Notes under the pieces: model-generated | What the model was told of the DNA's origin: nothing | Databases searched by the model: none | Seen by the model: only the letters and a program-made list of their open reading frames with translations | Part shown: one piece after another, positions 56,100 to 64,000 of the stretch | Layout: each line of letters starts with the position of its first letter | How positions within the stretch are numbered: the first letter of the stretch is position 1 | DNA from: Shouchella patagoniensis | Lineage (GTDB): Bacteria; Bacillota; Bacilli; Bacillales; Bacillaceae_D | Length of the DNA stretch: 64,000 nucleotides | Direction of reading: 5' to 3' | Assembly (NCBI RefSeq): GCF_002019705.1 | Contig: NZ_KV917377.1 | Span: forward strand, 742,565 to 806,564 | Made by a program: the position numbers and the translations under genes

Positions 56100-56984
56100 T
56101 TACGATTGAGTTTGTTCAAGCAACAAATCACTTAAAACACCTGCTAATATTTTTCCCGATGTCTTCGGAGCAACCATTCCTGGAAGCCCTGGTACAAGCA
56201 TTGCTTTTAACCCTCTTTTTTCGGCATAATCAAAATCTACCCCACCAGGCTTTGAAGCTAAATCTAAAATAAACGCATGCTGCTTCATTTCTGTTAATAC
56301 ATTTGAAGTAACGACTTTTGCCGGAATCGTATTGATGACTAAATCTGCGGACTTCATGGCTTCTTTAATGTTTTCGATTGAGAAAGGCTTCATCCCAAGT
56401 TCAAATGCCCTCGCCAAATTAGCTTTTTCTCGTACACCAACGGATACATTCGCTCCAAGAGCTTTAAACGTCTTAGCAATTGTCATGCCAATTCGCCCAA
56501 GACCAAGGACGGATACATTCGCATTGTGAATAGTTATGTCAGTATGCTGAATGGCTAACATAACAGCTCCCTCAGCCGTCGGAATTGAATTGTAAATCGC
56601 TACATCATCACGGTCCATTAGTGCAATCATTTGGCACTTGGATTGCTTTGCCATTTTTTCTAACTGATCAGAGATTATGCCGGTGTAAATCGTGCAACTT
56701 TTTGGCGTTTTGCTCAACTGCGTTGCTTCCAATGTCAATGTTTCATTCGAAAAAACACTATTGATTACTCCGTCATTTGAGAGCCCACCTACAGGTAACA
56801 AGATCGCATCCACTGAAGGCCATTCAATTTCCGATAGTTCTTGTTTGCTCGCACCGATAAACCCATCGTTTAATTGCTCAAAACCGACTAATGAGATTCT
56901 CGCATCTAATGATGAAAGTTTGCGAATAATCTCAAGCTGCCTGGCATCTCCGCCTATCATGACCACATGAATTCCTGTTAACAT
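56100..56984 (-). CDS. spoVFA: Dipicolinate synthase subunit A
   Basis: A 294-aa NAD(P)-binding dehydrogenase subunit (DpaA). An N-terminal catalytic-type lobe starts HVVMIGGDARQLEIIRKL, and a Rossmann domain follows with VSVLGLGRIGMTIAKTFKALGANVSV (about 157-182). Expected to be expressed from a sigma-K promoter in the roughly 180 bp before it; I could not point to one. First gene of the dipicolinate/lysine cluster. Confidence 0.96.
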   Translation of the reverse strand: MLTGIHVVMIGGDARQLEIIRKLSSLDARISLVGFEQLNDGFIGASKQELSEIEWPSVDAILLPVGGLSNDGVINSVFSNETLTLEATQLSKTPKSCTIYTGIISDQLEKMAKQSKCQMIALMDRDDVAIYNSIPTAEGAVMLAIQHTDITIHNANVSVLGLGRIGMTIAKTFKALGANVSVGVREKANLARAFELGMKPFSIENIKEAMKSADLVINTIPAKVVTSNVLTEMKQHAFILDLASKPGGVDFDYAEKRGLKAMLVPGLPGMVAPKTSGKILAGVLSDLLLEQTQS

Positions 56985-57148
56985 GGAATCTCCTCCTAAG
57001 TCAGTGCCATCCTGTTCATTCCATTACATCGGTATCACCGCGTCGTTAAACATTGGAAAACTCGTTTTTGTTTTCTATACGTACTATTTCACCCTATTTT
57101 CGTGCTTCTTTAGCATATGTATACGTCTATTAATTCGTGCCTCAGTAA

Positions 57149-57181
57149 AAAACAGCCTATCCTTTAGGACAGGCTGTCAGT
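57149..57181 (-). terminator. Terminator of ymxH
   Basis: ACAGCCTGTCCT / AGGATAGGCTGT stem (one G-U) with six T on the minus strand, overlapping the ymxH stop. Confidence 0.9.
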
Positions 57182-57406
57182 TTCAATAATGATCATATCT
57201 TGACCAATCTTTTTAATTTGTTGCCAATACACGGTTACATCTTTTTCTTTTTTACTAAATTGATACCATCTTGTTGTTGGAACGATAAATGCATGGATTT
57301 CGCCGGTTTGCTCATCAAACATCACGTCCGTTTGACCAAGAACACCTAGCCGTTCCCCTTTTTCAAAATCAATGATTTCTTTGTTAGCAATTTCGCTAAG
57401 CCTCAT
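57164..57406 (-). CDS. ymxH: YlmC/YmxH family sporulation protein (PRC-barrel)
   Basis: An 80-aa PRC-barrel protein. The pattern MRLSEIANKEIIDFEKGERLGVLGQTDVMFDEQTGEI is typical of the YlmC/YmxH family seen in spore formers. Soluble; role unknown. It follows mlpA by about 50 bp and is closed by a terminator, so it probably ends the pnpA-ylxY-mlpA-ymxH group. Confidence 0.92.
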   Translation of the reverse strand: MRLSEIANKEIIDFEKGERLGVLGQTDVMFDEQTGEIHAFIVPTTRWYQFSKKEKDVTVYWQQIKKIGQDMIIIETDSLS

Positions 57407-57452
57407 TTTGCTTCACCTCATTTTATCCTATGAAACAAACGTAGAAACTAGA

Positions 57453-58697
57453 CTAGCTACTATAAACCGTTTGCGGCATTATTTCACTTGATGAGACGAT
57501 CGATAAAGCTGGACTCGTTTCAAATAAACTACGCGCTAACTCATTCACTTTTTCAAGTGAAACGCTGTTAATATCATCTAAAAGCTCATCGAGGCTTTTG
57601 TGTTTTTCAAGAAGCATTTCATTTTTTCCGTTACGACTCATGCGACTATTCGTAGACTCTAAACCAAGCATAATATTACCCTTTAGTTGTTCTTTTCCAT
57701 TATCGAGTTCTTTCTTAGTAAGTCCATTTAGTTGAAACTCGTTCACTACTCCTGCCATCGCTTCAGTGAGTTGTGGTAACTGCGCAAGCTGTGTACCTGC
57801 ATATAATGTCGTAGTGCCTATTTTTTCGTAAGAAGAATGGTAGGAAAAAACGGAGTAACATAAACCTTGTTCTTCTCTTATCTTTTGAAATAGTCTACTT
57901 GACATGCTTCCGCCTAACGCATTATTAAGTAAAACAAGACCAAACGCGTCATCTGAACCTATCTCCAACCCAGGATACGCTAAACAAATATGCGCCTGCT
58001 CCGTTTCTTTATACCGGAATTTATGAATGGGAACAAACTCTGCGGCTGGTATCTCAAATAAATGAGTGGAGGGTTTTACCTCTGAAAAGATTTCTTCAAT
58101 CTCATCAATTAACGCTTCATCGTAATGGCCAGCAACAGAGATCACAACATGGTCTCCTGTATAAAAGCGATCCATATATGTCCGTATTTGTTTTTTATTA
58201 AACGTACGAAGTGTTTCTTCCGTTCCTAATATAGGGTTAGCAAGCGTTGCCCTTCCAAAAGACGCTTCACTCAACAGGTCGTGAACTAAATCATCAGGAG
58301 TATCTTCTACCATACGAATCTCTTCAAGAACAACGTTCTTTTCCCGTTCGATTTCTTTTTCATCAAATACAGAATGAAAAAACATATCTTGCAACACATC
58401 TACCGCTATGCGCGCATGTTCATCAAGTACTTTAGCATAATAACACGTATATTCCTTCGCGGTGAACGCATTAACTTGGCCACCTATTCGATCAAAAGCT
58501 TCAGCAATTTCCTGCGAGCTTCGAGTTTCTGTGCCTTTAAATAGCATGTGCTCTATAAAATGTGAAATCCCATTTTCCACTGCTTCTTCATTACGAGAGC
58601 CAGTTTTAACCCATATACCCATTGCCACTGAACGGACTGTATCATTTTTTTCAGCCATGATGCGCACGCCATTTGGTAGCGTTTTTTTATTAATCAC
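57453..58697 (-). CDS. mlpA: Zinc metalloprotease MlpA (M16 family)
   Basis: A 414-aa M16 processing-peptidase-like protease with the zinc motif HFIEHMLFKG (about 48-57) and the conserved FDRIGGQVNAFTAKEYTCYYAKVLDEH. GGSMSSRLFQKIREEQGLCYSV marks the second half. In B. subtilis MlpA has been linked to control of extracellular protease expression. GTG at 58697 follows GGGGGT and overlaps the ylxY stop by eight bases, matching the MIKRYTCQNGVR-type start. Third M16 protein in the window. Confidence 0.93.
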   Translation of the reverse strand: MINKKTLPNGVRIMAEKNDTVRSVAMGIWVKTGSRNEEAVENGISHFIEHMLFKGTETRSSQEIAEAFDRIGGQVNAFTAKEYTCYYAKVLDEHARIAVDVLQDMFFHSVFDEKEIEREKNVVLEEIRMVEDTPDDLVHDLLSEASFGRATLANPILGTEETLRTFNKKQIRTYMDRFYTGDHVVISVAGHYDEALIDEIEEIFSEVKPSTHLFEIPAAEFVPIHKFRYKETEQAHICLAYPGLEIGSDDAFGLVLLNNALGGSMSSRLFQKIREEQGLCYSVFSYHSSYEKIGTTTLYAGTQLAQLPQLTEAMAGVVNEFQLNGLTKKELDNGKEQLKGNIMLGLESTNSRMSRNGKNEMLLEKHKSLDELLDDINSVSLEKVNELARSLFETSPALSIVSSSEIMPQTVYSS

Positions 58698-59691
58698 GTT
58701 TTGTACCCCCATTGCTGTCTACTTCCATTTTTCTTGCTATGCGTGTTTCATCCATTAGTTCACTAACAGTTCCTAATTGCAAATTCTTCGCTTGGACACC
58801 ACGAATCATTGCTTCTAATCCCTTTGCTGATGATTCTGTTGGGTGCATTAGCAGCATTGATCCAGCTTCCATTTTCGCTACGACACGATCGACCATAGTC
58901 GATGGCTCCGGCTTTTTCCAATCGATTGTATCGACGGTCCAAAGAATTGTGCGCATTTGTTGGGCATTTGCACGCTCAACGACTGATTGATTAAATTCTC
59001 CACTTGGTGGAGCAAACCACGTCGGCGTTACATCAAGCGTCGCTTCAATGACCTCATTTGTTTTCCGAATTTCTTCATCAATTTTTGCTGTAGTAAGTGT
59101 GTTCATATGCGGATGAGAATAAGCGTGGTTTCCAATTTCATGGCCTTCTTCTTTTATCATTATAGCCAACTGTGGATTTTTCTTTACCCATGATCCATCC
59201 AAAAAAAAGGTTGCTTTTACATCATACGATTTCAGTACTGTTAACATATCCGGCAAGTATTCGTTCCCCCATGCGACGTTAACTAAAAATGCCACCATCG
59301 GTTTTTCACTATGCCCCTTATATGTAGGTGCCGGCGGCAAATCATTTAAATGAACCGTTGGTTTCGTTTCTTTAAAAACCAACTTAGATTGGCTGAATAT
59401 CCCAGATTCTTTCATCTTATCATAGGATTGTTTCACGTCAACCTCTAGTCCATTATAACCAGGAAGAGCTTTCCAGACTTTATCAATTCGTGCATCAACT
59501 GCATTAATATTCACTTTTTCTGCATGATCGACAACCTTTTGATAAAGAGGATCTTCTGCTGTTTCAACCATTATGTCAGCATTCGTTTTAACTGCTTCTA
59601 TATACTGTAACGAGAATGGATTTTGAATAGCGCCATATGCGAGAACGACAACTGTACAACAGAACATGATATGAACCCATTTTTGCTTCAT
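58690..59691 (-). CDS. ylxY: YlxY, polysaccharide-deacetylase-fold sporulation protein lacking the catalytic Asp motif
   Basis: A 333-aa protein with one N-terminal membrane helix or uncleaved signal (about 7-23), then a NodB-fold domain (about 125-315). The HSHPH zinc motif is seen as NHAYSHPHMN. The TFDD catalytic motif is replaced: the strand reads VAFLVNVAWGNEYL. It is therefore probably not an active deacetylase, as reported for YlxY-type proteins in general. It lies between pnpA and mlpA as in B. subtilis and acts outside the membrane. Confidence 0.92.
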   Translation of the reverse strand: MKQKWVHIMFCCTVVVLAYGAIQNPFSLQYIEAVKTNADIMVETAEDPLYQKVVDHAEKVNINAVDARIDKVWKALPGYNGLEVDVKQSYDKMKESGIFSQSKLVFKETKPTVHLNDLPPAPTYKGHSEKPMVAFLVNVAWGNEYLPDMLTVLKSYDVKATFFLDGSWVKKNPQLAIMIKEEGHEIGNHAYSHPHMNTLTTAKIDEEIRKTNEVIEATLDVTPTWFAPPSGEFNQSVVERANAQQMRTILWTVDTIDWKKPEPSTMVDRVVAKMEAGSMLLMHPTESSAKGLEAMIRGVQAKNLQLGTVSELMDETRIARKMEVDSNGGTKRD

Positions 59692-59765
59692 CCAGTTTCC
59701 ACCTGCCTATATAAATGTTTATTAGCATGTCTATGTGACAATAGAGTGGACTAGACGTTTGTTCA

Positions 59766-59798
59766 ATAAAAAAAGACCAGGAAATCATTCCCTAGTCT
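59766..59798 (-). terminator. Terminator of pnpA
   Basis: AGAC-t-AGG / CCT-g-GTCT stem with seven T on the minus strand. Confidence 0.8.
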
Positions 59799-59805
59799 CC
59801 AAGAA

Positions 59806-61947
59806 TTACTCATTTGAGGCATTCTCTGTTTCATTCTCCGCTGTTTTCTCTTCTTTTTCACGCTGTTCTTTTAACAACACTTTTCTTGAAAGATTCACTC
59901 GGCCTTGGTTATCGACTTCCGTTACACGAACGTCAACTTCATCACCTAGCTTAAAGACATCTTCCACTTTATTAACGCGTTCTTCCGAAATTTGCGAGAT
60001 ATGAAGCAAACCATCTTTGCCTTTAAATAACTCTACAAATGCGCCAAACTTCTCAATTCGTTTTACTTTTCCGTGATAAGTCTTCCCAATTTCTACTTCA
60101 CGGACGAGGTCTTCAATGATCTGTTTTGCTTTCGTATTCATTTCAGCGTCTAACGAAGAGATGTACACTGTACCGTCTTGCTCGATATCAATTTTAACAT
60201 TTGTCTCCTCGATGATTTTGTTGATCACTTTACCGCTAGGCCCAATTACATCACGAATCTTATCTGGGTTAATAGCAAGAGTCATAATCTTAGGCGCATA
60301 TTCAGAAAGCTCCGTACGTGGTTGTTCAATTGCAGTAAGCATATTATCAAGGATTTTCATCCGTCCACGCTTCGCTTGTTCAAGTGCTTGTTCTAGAACT
60401 TGACGATTGATCCCTGAGATTTTAATATCCATTTGCAATGCTGTGATTCCTGCTGCTGTTCCAGCTACTTTAAAGTCCATATCACCTAAAGCGTCTTCCA
60501 TCCCCTGGATATCCGTTAATACCGTCATATGCTCGTCCTGTTTAACAAGACCCATTGCGATACCTGCTACCGGAGCTTTAATTGGCACTCCAGCATCCAT
60601 CATTGCTAATGTACTTGCACAAATACTTGCCTGCGAAGTTGAACCATTTGATTCAAGCACTTCTGACACAAGTCGAATTGTATACGGAAATTCTTGTTCA
60701 TTTGGAATAACCTGCTCAAGAGCACGTTCACCAAGCGCACCGTGTCCAATTTCTCGACGGCCTGGAGCACGAATCGGACCTGTTTCACCGACACTAAACT
60801 GTGGAAAATTGTAGTGATGCATAAACCTTTTTGTTTCTTCAATGCCTAATCCGTCCAAGATTTGAACGTCTCCTAGAGCACCTAGTGTACAAATGCTCAG
60901 TGCTTGCGTTTGCCCACGGGTAAAGAGACCAGAACCATGAGTGCGGGGCAACATCTTAATTTGTGAAGCAAGTGGTCGAATCTCATCTACTCCACGACCA
61001 TCAGGACGAACCTTTTCAACTGTGATCAGACGGCGCACTTCTTCTTTTACAAACATCTGTAAAATGCCTTTTACTTCACTCACACTTATGTTTTCATCTT
61101 CTTCAAAGCGTTCTACTTGCGTAGCGATTACAGCATCAATTGCTTCTTGACGTGCATGTTTTTCAACAACACGTACCGCTTCCTTAATATCCGCTTCTAC
61201 TGTACTGCGCAACTGAGTTTCCAAGTCTGCGTCAAATGTTTTTAACGGAATATCGCGTTTTTCTTTTCCGCACTCTGCAACGACTTTCTCTTGAAAAGCA
61301 ATCATTTCTTTAATATTCTCGTGTCCGACTAGAATTGCTTCAAGCATGACTTCTTCAGGCACTTCTTTCGCACCTGCTTCAACCATGTTTATCGCTTCCT
61401 TCGTTCCAGCAACAACAAGGTCGATATCACTCTCTGCCAACTGCGCAGGAGTTGGGTTAATAATAAATTCACCATCAATACGTCCTACTGTTACTCCAGC
61501 AATCGGACCATCAAATGGAATATCCGAAACAGAAAGAGCAAGAGATGACCCGATCATTGCCGCCATTTCTGATGAAGCGTTTTGATCTGAACTCATAACG
61601 ATGCTAATAACTTGTACATCATTTCTAAACCCATCAGGGAAGAGCGGACGGATTGGACGATCAATTAAACGACTTGTTAAGATCGCCCGTTCACTTGGAC
61701 GTCCTTCTCGTTTAATAAATCCTCCTGGTATCTTTCCAGCTGCATATAAACGTTCTTCGTAATTGACCGTTAATGGGAAAAAAGGAAGGTCCTTTGGCTC
61801 CTTAGAGGCAGTCGCAGTTGATAATACCGCTGTATCGCCATAACGGACAAGAACTGCTCCGCTTGCTTGTTTCGCTAGTTGACCGACTTCAACCGTAAAT
61901 GTACGGCCTGCCCAGTCAATTGAAAACTCATGTCGTTCTTGATCCAT
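59806..61947 (-). CDS. pnpA: Polynucleotide phosphorylase
   Basis: A 713-aa 3'-5' phosphorolytic exonuclease, the main one in Bacillus. Two RNase PH-like domains (LRPLF-type [13 protein letters not shown] near 95; [18 protein letters not shown] near 395 with the [21 protein letters not shown] active-site stretch) are followed by KH ([23 protein letters not shown]) and S1 ([21 protein letters not shown]) domains. The acidic Lys/Glu tail is longer than usual. GAGAGGAG precedes the ATG. It follows rpsO as usual. Confidence 0.98.
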   Translation of the reverse strand: MDQERHEFSIDWAGRTFTVEVGQLAKQASGAVLVRYGDTAVLSTATASKEPKDLPFFPLTVNYEERLYAAGKIPGGFIKREGRPSERAILTSRLIDRPIRPLFPDGFRNDVQVISIVMSSDQNASSEMAAMIGSSLALSVSDIPFDGPIAGVTVGRIDGEFIINPTPAQLAESDIDLVVAGTKEAINMVEAGAKEVPEEVMLEAILVGHENIKEMIAFQEKVVAECGKEKRDIPLKTFDADLETQLRSTVEADIKEAVRVVEKHARQEAIDAVIATQVERFEEDENISVSEVKGILQMFVKEEVRRLITVEKVRPDGRGVDEIRPLASQIKMLPRTHGSGLFTRGQTQALSICTLGALGDVQILDGLGIEETKRFMHHYNFPQFSVGETGPIRAPGRREIGHGALGERALEQVIPNEQEFPYTIRLVSEVLESNGSTSQASICASTLAMMDAGVPIKAPVAGIAMGLVKQDEHMTVLTDIQGMEDALGDMDFKVAGTAAGITALQMDIKISGINRQVLEQALEQAKRGRMKILDNMLTAIEQPRTELSEYAPKIMTLAINPDKIRDVIGPSGKVINKIIEETNVKIDIEQDGTVYISSLDAEMNTKAKQIIEDLVREVEIGKTYHGKVKRIEKFGAFVELFKGKDGLLHISQISEERVNKVEDVFKLGDEVDVRVTEVDNQGRVNLSRKVLLKEQREKEEKTAENETENASNE

Positions 61948-62082
61948 GAATGTGTACTCCTCTCGTACATCTAAAAAATTCTTCTTCCTTATTATGACCG
62001 AATCAGAACAAGTTTAAAAGAGTGAATTCGCTTAAGAATGGTTGTTTTTAAGATTCGTTCTTATTAATTGTTCTCCATGAAG

Positions 62083-62113
62083 AAAAAAGCGGGAGATTAT
62101 CCCCCGCTTTTAA
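62083..62113 (-). terminator. Terminator of rpsO
   Basis: AAAGCGGG-gGATAATCt-CCCGCTTT stem then TTTT on the minus strand. Confidence 0.88.
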
Positions 62114-62118
62114 CAATA

Positions 62119-62388
62119 CTATCGACGTAAACCAAGTTTATCAACTAAGTTCCGATAACGTGTAACGTCTTTGTTACGTAGGTACGTTAGCAAGTTACGA
62201 CGTTGTCCAACCATTTTCAAAAGACCGCGACGTGAGTGGTGATCTTTTTTATGCGTACGCAAGTGATCGTTTAACGTGTTGATTTGCTCCGTAAGAATCG
62301 CTACTTGAACTTCTGGTGAACCAGTGTCCGTATCATGTGTTTTAAATTCTGTAATTAGCTCGTTTTTGCGCTCTTGTGTCAAAGCCAT
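62119..62388 (-). CDS. rpsO: 30S ribosomal protein S15
   Basis: An 89-aa S15, normal length. Binds the three-way junction of 16S rRNA in the platform. [26 protein letters not shown] and [25 protein letters not shown] are diagnostic. ATG at 62388 follows a near-perfect AAGGAGGTGG; the in-frame GTG at 62397 is part of that site. The leader may carry autoregulatory structure, which I did not resolve. Confidence 0.98.
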   Translation of the reverse strand: MALTQERKNELITEFKTHDTDTGSPEVQVAILTEQINTLNDHLRTHKKDHHSRRGLLKMVGQRRNLLTYLRNKDVTRYRNLVDKLGLRR

Positions 62389-62526
62389 TAGAGCCACCTC
62401 CTTTTTCTATAACTCCAGTTTCTGAGCAAACGTTGGTGAATCGTCTAGCCAAGAAATGGATGTATCCACCGATATGGCGAACATTAGTATTATAATATTA
62501 ACCAAGAACAATTGCAAGTACTAGAT

Positions 62527-63474
62527 TCATACGTCGTGATCAAGAAAGTACTGTTCAGCCGTTTTTTGATCTTTAGTGAGCTGTGCTTTAATTTCTTCAA
62601 TTCCATTAAACTTTTGCTCATCTCGAATTCGCTTCAGAAAAGATACTTCCACGGAACTTCCATAGATATCTTGGTCAAACTGAAAGATGTTTACTTCAAT
62701 TGAAGGTTCAGGGAGATTATCAACGAATGTTGGCTTATAACCAACATTCGCCATTCCTTTATATACAACACCATCAAGGGAACATGTCACAACATACACC
62801 CCTGTTTTTGGTATAAAGAATCGCTCGTCTGTTGCAACATTCGCTGTTGGAAAACCGATTAAACGTCCTCTTGCATCCCCATGGACAACTGTCCCTGTTA
62901 ACGTATAAGAATAACCAAGCAATTTAGCAACTTCTACTACATTTCCTTCTTCTAATTCTTTCCGTATTCGTGTTGATGATACTTTTTCTTTTTCGTCCAT
63001 AATTTTCTCAACGGTTGTATAAGTAAAACGTTCTTCAGCATATTCATCTAAATGATCCATATCTCCTGAACCTTTTACACCGTAAGTAAAGTCAAATCCC
63101 GCGACAACGTGCGCTACATTCAAACCAACAATAAAACGATCTATAAATTGTTTTGGCGTCAACTTAGAAAACTGTTTAGTAAACTTAACTGCATAAACAA
63201 CATCCACGCCTAGTAATTCCAATCGATCAATCTTTGACTGGAGTGGCGTTAAATACCGCATCGGTTTTTCTGGGTTCCCTAACACTTCCTTTGGGTGAGG
63301 ATAAAATGTCATAACAGCTGCCTTTATGCCTCGTTGCCTCGCACGATCAATTGCTGTTTGGATGACAGCCGTATGACCTTTATGAACGCCATCAAAATAC
63401 CCTAGCGCCATTACAGATGCTTCAGGTGTTTCAATTTCACCGAAAGATTCAACATCTAACTCCACAAGCTTCAC
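62527..63474 (-). CDS. ribF: Bifunctional riboflavin kinase / FAD synthetase
   Basis: A 315-aa protein (RibC in B. subtilis) that converts riboflavin to FMN and FAD. The N-terminal adenylyltransferase domain has MALGYFDGVHKGHTAVI (about 22-38) and SSTRIRKELEEG (about 157-168). The C-terminal flavokinase domain has GRLIGFPTANV and the TGVYVV / MANVGYKPTF segments. GTG start with GGAGGGG upstream. It lies about 15 bp after truB in the conserved truB-ribF order. Confidence 0.96.
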   Translation of the reverse strand: MKLVELDVESFGEIETPEASVMALGYFDGVHKGHTAVIQTAIDRARQRGIKAAVMTFYPHPKEVLGNPEKPMRYLTPLQSKIDRLELLGVDVVYAVKFTKQFSKLTPKQFIDRFIVGLNVAHVVAGFDFTYGVKGSGDMDHLDEYAEERFTYTTVEKIMDEKEKVSSTRIRKELEEGNVVEVAKLLGYSYTLTGTVVHGDARGRLIGFPTANVATDERFFIPKTGVYVVTCSLDGVVYKGMANVGYKPTFVDNLPEPSIEVNIFQFDQDIYGSSVEVSFLKRIRDEQKFNGIEEIKAQLTKDQKTAEQYFLDHDV

Positions 63475-63489
63475 TCATTACCCCTCCTA

Positions 63490-64000
63490 CTAACCTGCCG
63501 ACTGGCAAAACAATTTCTCTGGTTTCACATACTCTGTTTTTTCTGGATGCGGCTTATACAATGCCAGGCATTCTCCTACCTCATTATAAAACAAAAAACG
63601 TTGTTCTCCAAAAGAAGCGTCCTTTACTAATACTGCGCCATTGCGGATACGTTTTTCAAGCTCTTCATCAGCTATCACTCGTTTAAACTTCGTTAAAGCT
63701 CTGTCAAATGGTTGCAAAATATCCCCACGTTCTTGCACCTCCATCTGCTCTAATTGCTCAAAAGTTATCGTGTCTTTTTCCGTAAATGAACCTGATGCAA
63801 TCCGAGTCAATTTCGACATATGAGCAGGGAAACCTAACTCTTTCCCTATATCAACTGCCAACGTTCTAATATACGTTCCTTTACTACAGGTTGCTTTAAA
63901 TATAAAAGAACGAAGACCAGGTTCTGTATGAACATTCCCTAAAAAATCAAGAGAATATATTTTCACTTGTCTGGTTGGACGTATTACCTCAATACCAGCC
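63490..64000 (-). CDS. truB: tRNA pseudouridine-55 synthase TruB (partial)
   Basis: The C-terminal 169 residues of TruB; the start and catalytic Asp lie beyond the window. The visible part begins AGIEVIRPTRQVKIYSLDFL and continues with CSKGTYIRTLAVDIGKELGFPAHMSKLTRIASGSFTEKDT, which is the conserved TruB segment. A PUA-like tail (LEKRIRNGAVLVKDASFGEQRFLFYN) follows. It makes pseudouridine 55 in the T-loop of tRNAs. Confidence 0.96.
   Translation of the reverse strand, partial: AGIEVIRPTRQVKIYSLDFLGNVHTEPGLRSFIFKATCSKGTYIRTLAVDIGKELGFPAHMSKLTRIASGSFTEKDTITFEQLEQMEVQERGDILQPFDRALTKFKRVIADEELEKRIRNGAVLVKDASFGEQRFLFYNEVGECLALYKPHPEKTEYVKPEKLFCQSAG

Overview
The window is a 64 kb piece of a low-GC, spore-forming Bacillaceae chromosome. 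Gene content and order follow the Bacillus subtilis arc from sirA/tkt/lexA through glnA, spoVK, hfq-miaA-mutLS, cotE-miaB, rny, recA-cinA-pgsA, the ymf genes, spoIIIE-tepA-rnjB, dapA-dapG-asd-spoVF, mlpA-pnpA-rpsO and ribF-truB, all read in reverse. Most genes are on the minus strand. Endospore genes (sirA, spoVK, cotE, spoVS, tgl, spoIIIE, spoVFAB, ymxH, ylxY, a CotX/V coat protein) make the host an endospore former. The accessory genes and losses suggest a relative of B. subtilis such as an alkaliphilic bacillus, but the species cannot be fixed by eye.

Layout. (1) 1-4.8 kb: sirA, tkt, ynzC and the SOS cluster yneB-yneA/lexA, with LexA boxes in the divergent promoter region. (2) 4.8-11.6 kb: a less conserved segment with an MFS exporter, a 30-aa membrane peptide, DNA polymerase IV, a DUF4269 protein, two spore-coat-type genes, a candidate structured small RNA and a sarcosine/N-methyltryptophan oxidase. 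(3) 11.6-15.4 kb: glnA, ynbB and spoVK; glnR and hflX, which sit here in B. subtilis, are absent. (4) 15.6-19.1 kb: a plus-strand island with a degenerate tyrosine recombinase and a two-gene ABC exporter. (5) 19.1-30.8 kb: hfq, miaA, an RsmJ-like methyltransferase, mutL, mutS, cotE, ricA, miaB, spoVS and ymdB on the minus strand, with the spore transglutaminase tgl on the plus strand. (6) 30.8-37.4 kb: rny, then a compact four-gene SbcD / split-SbcC operon, then recA with its own promoter and LexA box. (7) 37.4-46.4 kb: deaD coupled to cinA, pgsA, ymfM, ymfK, ymfJ and the EF-P-modification-associated ymfI-ymfH-ymfF. (8) 46.5-51.8 kb: spoIIIE, ylzJ, tepA, rnjB. (9) 52-57 kb: lysine/dipicolinate genes. 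(10) 57-64 kb: ymxH, mlpA, ylxY, pnpA, rpsO, ribF and a truncated truB.

How the genes work together. DNA repair and SOS functions are dense: lexA, yneA, yneB, polymerase IV, mutSL, recA and the SbcCD-like operon. RNA processing is also dense: hfq, rny, rnjB, pnpA, deaD, ymdB and ricA. The dapA-dapG-asd-spoVFAB cluster joins diaminopimelate synthesis to dipicolinate production for the spore core. The item most worth a second look is the split SbcC operon between rny and recA. In it the Rad50/SbcC ATPase is broken into three overlapping ORFs just after the zinc hook, and each ORF keeps its own start signal. Other notable items are the possible small RNA near 9.8 kb, the loss of glnR next to glnA, the catalytically degenerate recombinase beside spoVK, and a YneA homologue that lacks its LysM half.
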